Source: Nelumbo lutea | Lineage: Eukaryota > Streptophyta > Magnoliopsida > Proteales > Nelumbonaceae | Assembly (NCBI GenBank): GCA_022828595.1 | Contig: JAKGHH010000001.1 | Location: 122,710,999 to 122,774,998, forward strand | Length of the DNA stretch: 64,000 bases | Direction: 5' to 3' | Shown here: piece by piece, positions 33,937 through 43,128 of the stretch | Position numbering within the stretch: the stretch's first letter is position 1 | How the letters are laid out: each line of letters opens with the position of its first letter | The notes under the pieces: model-generated | Told to the model about the DNA's origin: nothing | The model's input: only the letters and a program-made list of their open reading frames with translations | Databases searched by the model: none | Position numbers and translations under genes: made by a program

Positions 33937-36169
33937 GTCATCCATGTTGATAGGACCACCAACTTGCAAGAGGAAGCCATTAGTCCCTGTAACAAGTTAA
34001 AAAAGCACCCCAAATTTCATTACATCTATCTTGGTTTTCTGACATGGACTGGAATGAACTTTCGCAGTCTCCAGTACCAATCAATCAAGACAAGACAGAA
34101 GCAGGGTTCTGCTTCATCATTAATTTTTTTTTTTGGAGGATGAGATTCAATAACCTGAACAAGAACAGAATATCAGATCCAGGAGCCATTGAAAGCAAAG
34201 TGCGGTACTGGCAACTGGTCCCAAATCAAAAGTTGGTCTTTATTTTGAACCATGTTAGCTTGTCAGCAGATGAATTGACTTCATCTCATAAATGGCCTGT
34301 TTGGACAAAGACAAAATGCTTAGAGCTGGAATTTCTGTCAAACAAAAAAGCAATTTTCCCAAGTTTGCATCAATTCTGTTTATGGTGTGTTCTGCAAATG
34401 GAGCAAACAGCAAGCCATGTTTGGACTAAATCAAAATTGTGGTAGCAACTGCATCTTTGGTTAAAGTGACCTGTGACCTATACACTCTTAACACAGAATG
34501 ACCCACTTCATCCAATTTTTCCCTGTACTATAATCAGTCAAGATTAAACTTCTGTCCTCAGTCTTTGTTTCTTTCACCTGCTCACACTTGAACCAGAATG
34601 AGATGTGGACTCTAAGAAATTCCCTTTTGAAAGTGCTTTGAGAAATCAGGTTCCATTTCCTATTTCCACCATCATCATCGTTGAATCCACTGTTATTTTA
34701 TTACTTTGGATTTGGAATAGACATTTGTGTTATTCTTTGGGATAGATTGGATAATCCCACTTATATGGTCATAAGTGATTCTGTGTGTACACATGCTGAA
34801 AGGGATGGTAAGTAAAGAAAGTGATGGATAAACTAAAATCATAAAGACACAAATTAGAAAAAGAGAAATATTTGAATTGATGGAAAGGCATTTGAAACAT
34901 GGCCCAAAAAAAATATGCATGAATCACCTCAAGAAGCAACCTCGAGGCCCAATGCATGCAATCAGTGAGCCTTAAATATCCAAATATCACTCCCACACCT
35001 GAAGATCCCAGGTTTCCCTAACTACTCTCATCAAAGTTCAAGTTTATGTGGTTTTTATGCAGAAACCAATCTTCATGAGTTCTAATCTTTACATCTTTAC
35101 TTTCTGAATTTTATAAGAACAAAAGCATTCTTTGTTTCAAGAAATATTTTTTTCTGTTCAGCTTGAAATGCCATTAATTGCATTGCTGTCTTGTGCTGCA
35201 AGAGTGTTGGTGGTTGTATCAGTTTTGTTATCAGCAGCATTTGTGGCAATTTCAGTTGGACGAAGGTAAGGTAACCTCTTCATTGCCTCTTGAAGTCTCT
35301 GAAATTTTAGATCCATTAGATACATTCAGGTAGCTACAATAAAGGAGCCAAAGTTAGGTCAATTACTATACCCTTGAATATTTTATTCTTTAAGTCATTT
35401 TTTTCCACTAAGAGACAAAGCAACAAGTTATTCAGTTCAGCTAGCTGACACCAAACAGCTCCCAAGTACATAGTTTGGCCAATTATGTTTTTTGTTAATG
35501 ATAGAATGCTACAGCAATATCTGTGCCAAACTGCACAGTGAATCTCAGCAACTAAGGCAGAAAGTTACAAGTACTTGCTTTGTATAAGTAATTCTCATAA
35601 TTTCTGTCATGTCTCCAGTACATTTGTCATTGCATTTGTTCCATCAGCAAGCTTGCTTTTTGTGATCACTAGAGTTCCTGTACATCTAAAATTTTATATT
35701 ATGGATTTCCTCCACCTCCCTACAGTTTTCTTTCTTCTGGTGGGAAGCTTCTGGTTCGTTTGGTAGGAAATGCTTGCTGTTTCTACCCCAAAACTCCAAC
35801 TATATTGGTTACATCTGAAATTTTATATTATGGATTCCCTACACTTCCCCACAGTTTTCTTTCTTCTGGTGGGAAAATGAAGGAAAATAAGCAATTTCCA
35901 GAAAATTCTATTTTACTATAATAAGTTGCACATAAATTGGCTCTGGAAAGTGAATCCTTTCCAAAAATGAAGGGCAGTTTGCCCTAGAAGAGTGAATCCT
36001 TCCAGTAAATTAAGAGGCTTTTATCAGCTCATAGCCATAGGCAATTTGTAATCCAAACCTGCACTGATTACAGATTTTAATTTTTTCTATTCCCTTCTTT
36101 CCTTTTAAATCCAGATTTTATCAAGTGCTGCCCAAGAAACAGCTTTGTAAAATTCTTCAATTTCTTTCC
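33937..36169. other. Anonymous DNA
   Basis: No supported gene. Frames at 34044-34445 and 35575-35766 have no recognised family. A hydrophobic frame at 35169-35268 ends in front of gtaaggt and is listed as a finding. The text 'aattttatattatggatt.cct.cac.tccc' occurs twice (about 35692 and 35819). Confidence 0.4.
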
Positions 36170-36342
36170 AACCAAATGGTGTAAATTACCAATCTCATCT
36201 TCATCAGTTCAGGGTCAGTGCTGACTAAACCCAAGTCTGCAAAAAGTGGTTCAATTTCTTCTTTCTTCTTGCTCTCAGATCAACTGATCACAGTAACCTT
36301 CATTCCAAAAGCTTTAGCAACCTTCACGGCCAAACATTGTCC
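36170..36342 (-). pseudogene. Cinnamyl alcohol dehydrogenase fragment A
   Basis: Read on the minus strand: '[17 protein letters not shown]', a stop, then 'SESKKKEEIEPLFADLGLVS' and 'TDPELMK'. This is the nucleotide-binding part of plant CAD-type medium-chain dehydrogenases (family form AVK.AKAFG.KVTVIS, then S.SKK.EA...LGAD..LVS.D). CAD reduces cinnamaldehydes to monolignols using NADPH. Only one exon-sized piece is present and it contains a stop. Fragment B at 37704 covers an overlapping part, so the two are separate copies and not consecutive exons. Confidence 0.75.
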
Positions 36343-36483
36343 CTACATTGATTTTAACAGGTGCTACAATAAAGGAAAATTACTTATACGGGTACATGGT
36401 ACTTCTAAATTTTCTCATAAAAAAATTAATGTGAAACAGAATCCTTGTAAAAAAATCTCCAACTGAAACTTGTGTACAATAGG

Positions 36484-36630
36484 CCAACTGATGGTGACTT
36501 AGTTGGTAGGTTCTCTGACTCATCAGAGTAGAGACCTGGGATCAAATCCCGCTGCCACCAGGGGTTGGGGGGGTTAAGGGAAAGGGGATGGGCTACCCCC
36601 TGTTGTGTAGCCCCATGAAGTGAAAAAAAA
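36484..36630 (+). mobile_element. tRNA-derived SINE with 17 bp target duplication
   Basis: The head resembles a tRNA: an A box (tgacttagttgg, 36495-36506) and a B box (ggatcaaatcc, 36539-36549) of a pol III promoter. A GC-rich body and an A tail follow (tgaaaaaaaa). The element is flanked by aacttgtgtacaatagg, present at 36467-36483 and 36631-36647. It inserted close to CAD fragment A and was presumably mobilised by LINE machinery. Confidence 0.88.
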
Positions 36631-36647
36631 AACTTGTGTACAATAGG

Positions 36648-37703
36648 TCCTCTTTATATTTAATTTCTACCTTATTACTCCTAAAATGGCACTAGGTCCT
36701 CTTTATACTATTTTTCCTTCGTATTTCTATCTTTTTTAATGAAGCTAGAAGTATATATATTTTTTTATTTTTTTTAATTTTATTTATTTAATCATTACCT
36801 AATTAGGCTATTTTTATCAATACCTAATTAGGCTTCAGACAACATATAATTCTGAAAAGCTAAGCTCCACCCCTAATAACAGTGAGAAAGAATATAAATA
36901 AGCATTCTTTTTATTTCATTCATAATTAATAATATATTGAACACAAAAATGGGATTTGTACTAGATGTAAGACTTAGTGGGCATAACTTTAGAAATATGG
37001 AAAATCAGTGCAAAGAGATTTATGCAATATCTTTAACTGTCAAAGGAAATTGTAATCATACATTCTCGGTAATTTTCTTAGATTTAAAGCACAAGTAATT
37101 CTCTATACACTTGAGAAGATGATACTGCAGTATCTCCTAAATGTTTCCACATTGATTTTTCTTATTTTACTCAACTAATAGACAGACCTACATGGCAAGG
37201 ACTAAGAAGCAACTAACTTTCAGAAGGTGCATTATCGAAGGAGAGATACATACCCCACCATATTTTCCTTGGAAAGGTCCATGAGATGGCACAATGTATG
37301 GTTGGAAATAACTAGGTACAGATGAGTTTGCATTAGGACTGACACCATATTGCTGGAAGTAAGCAGGTATTGATAGGGAGAAAAAAAGAGAGAGCCCAAC
37401 TATGATAATATTTCTGGAACTCCCTGCCTCACTGCTAGCACTGCCCACATGAAGCAAAGTAGAGCAGCAACCATGACATCGGGAAAAAGCAGCAAAGGGA
37501 TAGGAAATGCAAGTTTTTTGAGGAATAACCTAACAGTTTAATCGTGAAAGTTATTTAAGATTTAATGGTCAAATCAGTTCCAAACTTCCAAACACAGGTG
37601 GAACTTTCCAACAGCACAACTATTCCACAACATAAACCCTTCAAATAAACCACTATGGGATCTTGAATTTCAAATCATTTGCATTCTGGGTATCAGCTTT
37701 TTT
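36648..37703. other. Anonymous DNA between the CAD fragments
   Basis: Contains a short direct repeat ('taggtcctctttata' near 36645 and 36692). The minus-strand frame 37188-37457 (repeating 'PAYFQQYG' and 'PSYFQPYI') is not recognised and I do not support it as a gene. Confidence 0.4.
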
Positions 37704-37852
37704 TATGACAGTAACCTGCATTCCAAAAGCCTTAGCAACCTTTGCAGCCAAATGTCCGAGCCAACCTAGCCCAACAACACCCAAGTGTTGTCTCTCAGTG
37801 CATAATATTTCATGGGGCTATACACTGTAATCCTAGCACACAGCAGTGGTGT
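37704..37852 (-). pseudogene. Cinnamyl alcohol dehydrogenase fragment B
   Basis: On the minus strand: '[20 protein letters not shown]', then after a one-base frameshift '[20 protein letters not shown]' and 'FGMQVTVI'. This is the signature of plant CAD (family form [17 protein letters not shown], then LGVVGLGGLGH.AVK.AKAFG). The Gly-rich Rossmann motif is GLGWLG here, where GLGGLG is usual. Together with fragment A it shows at least two decayed copies of the same gene region. Confidence 0.85.
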
Positions 37853-38524
37853 TCCACGGTCCAGTTGAGTCTAATATACTTTAATTCTTGAGTGTAGATA
37901 GATATTCAATAGCTTCATTTAAACAAAGTACCTTTATAACAAATTGCTCTTGGAATTTTCCCAACACATGTTTTCACTCTGTACAGATAAAAATAAAAAT
38001 TCTTGAGTCCACCAAATACTCTAGAGATCTGCAAGAACTTACTAATAGCACACAAACAGTCAGTCCTCATACTCTAGGATAAACAAGATAGTAGAAGAAC
38101 TTACAACCAATCAACCGGCATCATAAAAGTAGTAACCATTTAAGTTTGGTCTAGGATGCCTTCTTTACTTCTCATGCTGGCGATAGAAACAACATCAATT
38201 TCCTAAACTGTAGTTTAGGAGATTGTATATTCCCAAAGTCTGTTTGGTTTGCAGTTGGAATCTGAACCGGAATAGTATATTCCCAAAGTCTGTTTGGTTC
38301 AAACAGGCATGGGAATGAGAATTGAAGTAAGCAAGAATGGGATTTCATTCCCAATCTAGGGACAGGGAATGTGTACTGGTGCTTCCCAAAATCAGTATTG
38401 GAGGTGACAATAATAGTGCTTTCTTCCATAAGGTGACCAATGCAAGAAAGATGGTTAATTCCATAAAAAAAGGGGATTGGGAAGCAGGACAGAGAACAAT
38501 GAATAAGTCATAGCAGATGCTTTG
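37853..38524. other. Anonymous DNA
   Basis: No gene. A 23 bp sequence starting attcccaaagtctgtttggt occurs at about 38229 and 38278. 'tgggaatgagaatt' text nearby recalls non-autonomous elements, but no boundaries were found. Confidence 0.4.
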
Positions 38525-40120
38525 TTGATTTTTATAATTATCTTTTCAAGGAACCTTCCAAGAAAAGACCAAGGCTGTATGGTTTGAATTTCAAGTGCTT
38601 ATCTCAACAGCAGAGTTTAGATTTGGAAAAACCTTTCTCATAGGAAGAAGTTAAGAAGGTTGGAGAAGAGTTGGAAGGGGGGAAAGGCACCACACCCAGA
38701 TGGTTTCTCAATTCTATTTTACAAGAAGTTCTGGGATCTCATTAAAACAGATCTATTAAAGGTCCTGGAAGAATTTGCTGATTGTGCAGCCCTTGAGAGA
38801 AGTTTAAATACAACTTCTATCTCCGTAAGAAAGGAGCTACAGAATTGAAGATTTCAAACCGATTAACTTGATTGGAAGTGTTTACAGGATCTTAACTAAA
38901 TTTCTGGCCAACAGGTTAACAAAGCTGATGAACTCTCTATTCTCTAAGTACCAAGGGGCTTTTGTCCACAACAAGCATATTCATGATGTAGTTCTAATAG
39001 AAAATGAACCAATAGACTCAAGACTAAGAAGTGAAGAAAGTGGACTACTCTGTAAAATTGACTTAGAGAAAGCTTATGACCATGTTAATTGGTTTTTCTT
39101 GGATTATTTGCTGAACAGAATGCACTTTGGTTCGAAGTGGAGAAATTGTTTGAAAGTTTGCTATTCCACTCCAAGATTTTCAGTGCTTGTAAATGGGGTA
39201 GCCATGGTAAATTTCAGCAGTTCAAGGGGTTTGAGACAGGGGGGCCCTATATCTCCTGACTCTCTCCTCTTCTCTTTTTGTTAGTAATGGAAGGTCTAAG
39301 AAAGTTGGTAGATAGGACTGTGAAGGGGGAGCTGTTGGAGGGCTTCCAAGTGAAGCCCAATGGGACTGTCATTCCAATTCTACAATTTGCTGATGATACA
39401 GTCTTCTTTTGTAAGGCTTCAGAGGAGCAATTTCAGATTCTGAAACACCTTTTTTGGTTTGAGATTGTGTCAGGTCTGAAAGTAAACCTAGCAAAGAGTG
39501 AGATAATAGCAGTGGGAGAGGTCCCTAGTATTCAAGGCTTGGCATATCTGTTGGGGTTCAAGGTGGGACAGCTACCATCAGTTTATTTGCGATTGCCTTT
39601 AATGACCATATGTACTTCTAAAACCTTTTGGAACCCAATAATAGAGAGAATGTATCGGAAATTGGCTACTTGGAAAGCAACGCATCTCTCCAAAGGGGTA
39701 AAGATAACTCTTATTAAAAGTGTCCTAGCAAATTAGCCAACTTACTTATTTGTGATTGCCTTTAATGACCATATGTACTTCTAAAACCTTTTGGAACCCA
39801 ATAATAGAGAGAATGTATCGGAAATTGGCTACTTGGAAAGCAACGCATCTCTCCAAAGGGGTAAAGATAACTCTTATTAAAAGTGTCCTAGCAAATTAGC
39901 CAACTTACTTTATGTCTCTTTTTCCTATCCCCTTGGAGGTGGTGTAGGTTTTAGAGAGGAAGACGACAGACGTTTTGTGGGCTGGTTGGAAGGATTCACA
40001 CACATACCATCTTGTAAAATGAAGTCAGATTTGTAAGCCCCTACCTCAAGGGGGGTTGGGGGTACGAAGTCTAAAATCTTCCAACTTAGCTCTGCTAGGA
40101 ATGTTCTGAATTAATTATTT
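38525..40120 (+). pseudogene. LINE ORF2 reverse transcriptase
   Basis: Copies LINE RNA at the nicked target. Recognisable in order: 'LEKPFS', stop, 'EEVKKVGEELEGGKAPHPDG' (family form GDKAPGPDG), 'FKPINLIGSVYRILTKFLAN' with 'RLTK', 'KYQGAFVHNKHIHD', 'LLCKIDLEKAYDHVNW' (motif with the first Asp), 'SSRGLRQGGPISPDSLLFS', and 'QFADDTVFF', the catalytic [YF]xDD as FADD (near 39388-39402). 'KATHLSKGVKITLIKSVLAN' follows. One stop at about 39282 splits the frame just before 'VMEGL', and the duplication at 39584-39909 breaks the end. All three catalytic Asp positions remain. Confidence 0.9.
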
Positions 40121-40689
40121 GATAATTATAGATAAATGTTTTGAATTAATATTCAATTATAGATTTCATTGTTCTATATATTAATTTTATAACTCCTTTT
40201 TGTCCTTTAAAATCCTGATTTTGTGAAGTTCATTGTTCATCAGCTGAATTACCCAACCGATTTTGAAAATATATTGACAAGGTTAGTACCATCTTCTTCC
40301 AAGGGTTCATCGTATTAGGTTTCATTGTATTAATGTCTTTTTAGCTCCTTTACACAGGTCAAGACCCCATTTCATATTGTTCAACCCTAACATGTTGCTG
40401 CATCTTTGCATTACTTTTATATATTATTTGAATATTGTTAGCATTAGTTTTATAATGATGTTTGAATATTTGACATTCCTTGAATATTGTGATTACCCAA
40501 TGGAATATGAGGCTATGGGTAACTGTAGGTTCAAGAAATAGGCCCTTAGGGACCAGTACTTGTAATATCCATTAATTAATCTTGAACCTGATAACAATGA
40601 ATTTAGTTTAGACAAAATTTGATATTCTCCTCCCCTCCCTATCCACCCACCTACAGGGGTCCACTCCTCAGAAGTGAAGAAACTTGGAC

Positions 40690-41095
40690 TCTAACTTATG
40701 ACAGGTGCTTCAGGCAACCCTGGTGCTACTGGTATTGGAGGAGTATAAGGGATGAAAATGGGAACATTTTCTGTTTGTACATTGGGCCAATAAGCATATC
40801 TGCTTCTACCAATGCAGAAGTGATGGCTACACTACAGGAATCCAATTAATCAACAGACTAGGAATCCAGAACCTCTCCATTGGAGGCAACTCATCATACA
40901 CCATAAAATGTTTAGGAAAGCATGAGGCCAGCCTGTGGATGCTTAGCCATTTTCTAGCAGAGTCAATGAATTTATTGACTGCTTCAAATGCAAACCTTTT
41001 GTGGGTTCCAAGTGAATTTAATGCTCTTGCAGATCAGTTAGCAAAATTAGGTGCTCTTTTAGAAGATTTGTACTATGATAAGATTCCTCCTGTAT
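40690..41095 (+). pseudogene. LINE C-terminal RNase H domain
   Basis: Reads 'GASGNPGATGIGGVIRDENG', 'SASTNAEVMAT' (Glu), 'LWVPSEFNALADQLAK' (last Asp) and ends 'YYDKIPPV' before a stop. This is the RNase H type domain (RVT_3) at the C-terminus of many plant LINEs. A frame change lies near 40845. The region between 40120 and 40690, where the zinc-finger linker would be, is not recognisable. Confidence 0.8.
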
Positions 41096-41239
41096 AATTT
41101 CTATGGGTCTGATCCATATTTTGTTTTAGTTTTGTACACCTTTTGTACCTCTCTCTTTTCTTAATGAATTCAGTCAACTTTTCTGAAAAAAAAAGGGAGG
41201 CTGCAATCCCTAAATTACTAACAAAGCTACATAGAAACC

Positions 41240-41650
41240 CAAAACAATTGTTTCCTTAATACTCATTGTTTGGCAATTGAATCAGCCTTCCCATTTGCAT
41301 TCCTAACCCACTTAAATTCAGCATTCATCACCTTAGCAATAATTTCTAATTCCCTTAAGGTATGTTGAGAAGTCCACAGAGTAATTCTATTACAGTTTTC
41401 CATTTGGATAATCAGCTTTGAGTCACCTTCCACTTCAACCTATCTACATCCTAACTGTTTTGTTAACCGAAGCCCTTGCAATAATGCCATAAGTTCTGCT
41501 TTCAAAGAGTTTTCCCATCCCAATTGGCCCTGAGTACAGATATCTTGCTTCTAGAGTTCCAGAACACACCTCCTATACCTGCCATACCTGGATTTCCCAA
41601 ATACTTGCATCAAATCTCAGTTTTACCTTGTTCCCTTCTGGAGGTTTCCA
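41240..41650 (-). pseudogene. LINE RNase H domain, minus strand
   Basis: Reads 'WKPPEGNKVKLRFDASIW' (first Asp), then with a frame change 'GNPGMAGIGGVFWNS', 'SLKAELMALLQGLRLTKQLG' (Glu), a stop, 'VEVEGDSKLIIQMENC' (Asp), and 'FKWVRNANGKADSIAKQ' (Asp). These are the active-site positions of RNase H type I. The domain matches the one at 40690-41095 in kind, but the sequences are clearly diverged. Confidence 0.82.
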
Positions 41651-42055
41651 CTCTAACCTCATTCTATCTTTTATTTTTATCAGCTAACCTTATCCTATCT
41701 TATTCTCTAGAATACTGGGCTACCTCGGTCCAAGCTCTTATTATCTCATTTACATTGTAGATTTGAAAGCTTTCATTGTTTTTACTCAATGTGCAATTTC
41801 AAGCCTTACCTTTATGCTATCTTTTATCAATTTTTTTAATATAAATAAAGAAAAAAAATATTAGTAAAAAAATATAAAAAAAGTGTTTACAGCTCATTGG
41901 TGACACTAGATCACCCCCAATAAACAGAAAAACATAACAGATTTACAACCAAAATACATCAGAAAAGCATAACTTAAGCATTCAAGGAGCTCCAAAAGCC
42001 TGCCCCAAATTCATCTTCTTTAGTCCTTGAAATTCTGCCAGGATTAACACGGAAC

Positions 42056-42820
42056 CTATGACTGAAGAACTGATTTGACCCACCACCTCTTCTCAATGTT
42101 TTTCCTAGTTTTCGGAGATTCTTTATTTCTCTCCTTCCAAACTTCCCAACACACTACGAAATTAATATAACTCCACATAATCTTGACCTTACAACCATTC
42201 TGAACTTTAGGCCAACATCCAAAGTTTTCAGCCTGAGCTGATTTTGACCACCATTCCCTCTTAAACAACTATAAAAACTAGGACCATATTCAGGAAACGA
42301 AGCTAAACCTGTAGCACTAATGCAATATGTTTCCTTCTCCAGATAGACAAATGACAAATGTGCTTGGGAATTTAAAGCATCGGCTCTTAATGTTGTCTTG
42401 AGTCAGGATACACCCCTTGGCCCGCAGCCATGCAAAGACCTCCACTTTTCGTTGCACATGTTTTGCCACAAATTCCCTGATTGATCTCCAATGACTGCAA
42501 TTTGGACAGTAGCTACATGCATTCCTCCAACCCCCGGTCAAGTAAAGTTCTTCTGATGTTTGGAGTCCATTCCACAGTACCATATGAGACTTCATCACAA
42601 TCCAAAATATGTAGGATACACCCCTTGGCCCGCAGCCATGCAAAGACCTCCACTTTTCGTTGCACATGTTTTGCCACAAATTCCCTGATTGATCTCCAAT
42701 GACTACAATTTGGACAGTAGCTACATGCATTCCTCCAACCCCCAGTCAAGTAAAGTTCTTCTGATGTTTGGAGTCCATTCCACAGTACCATATGAGACTT
42801 CATCACAATCCAAAATATGT
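42056..42820 (-). pseudogene. LINE zinc-finger linker (zf-RVT) region
   Basis: 'KVEVFAWLRAKGCILTQDNI' followed by 'SRCFKFPSTFVICLSGEGNI' (minus strand, about 42470-42325) is the zf-RVT domain (PF13966; family form WLA..G+ILT.D.L..+G......C.LC...ES..H). The Trp-rich 'INFVVCWEVWKERNKE' near 42150-42090 is the usual segment before RNase H. Stops and frameshifts separate the pieces, and the first half recurs in the duplicated unit. Confidence 0.8.
42405..42820. repeat. 208 bp tandem duplication within the LINE
   Basis: Copies at 42405-42612 and 42613-42820, both starting aggatacaccccttggcccg (42405 and 42613) and nearly identical (for example 'gactgcaattt' against 'gactacaattt'), so the duplication is recent compared with the LINE decay. 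Confidence 0.85.
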
Positions 42821-43128
42821 ACATCCTTCTGACCCATTTTGTACCACCTTGGATAGATTTCACAGAACCTCCATAAACAAGACAAGTCATCCTCCCAGAA
42901 TCTAATGCTGTAGTCCCTTCACAATAAATTGATGTCAAGATCCAATCTTGGTGTTTGGAGTCCATTCCACTGTACCATATGAGGCTTCATCACAATCCAA
43001 AATATGTACACCCTTCTGACCCATTTTGTACCACCTTGGATAGATATCACAGAACCTCCATAAACAAGACAAGTCATCCTCCCAGAATCTAATGCTGTAG
43101 TCCCTTCACAATAAATTGATATCAAGAT
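42775..43128. repeat. 177 bp tandem duplication within the LINE
   Basis: Copies start with tgtttggagtccattcca at 42775 and 42952. They overlap the end of the 208 bp duplication, so two duplication events are nested. The copies are again nearly identical. Confidence 0.82.

Larger units (their letters stand above)
38525..41196 (+). mobile_element. L1-type LINE, 5'-truncated
   Basis: Runs from upstream of the reverse transcriptase through RNase H to a 3' end with an A-run (about 41185-41195), the structure of plant L1-type LINEs. The 5' half (ORF1 and endonuclease) is absent. A 163 bp tandem duplication (39584-39746 and 39747-39909) and several stops make it inactive. Its tail lies next to the tail of another LINE on the opposite strand. 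Confidence 0.85.

Noticed and set aside
36491..36556. A functional tRNA gene
   Set aside because: A and B boxes are present, but the arms do not pair as a cloverleaf, and the body continues into a GC-rich tail, an A-run and a target duplication. It is a SINE.
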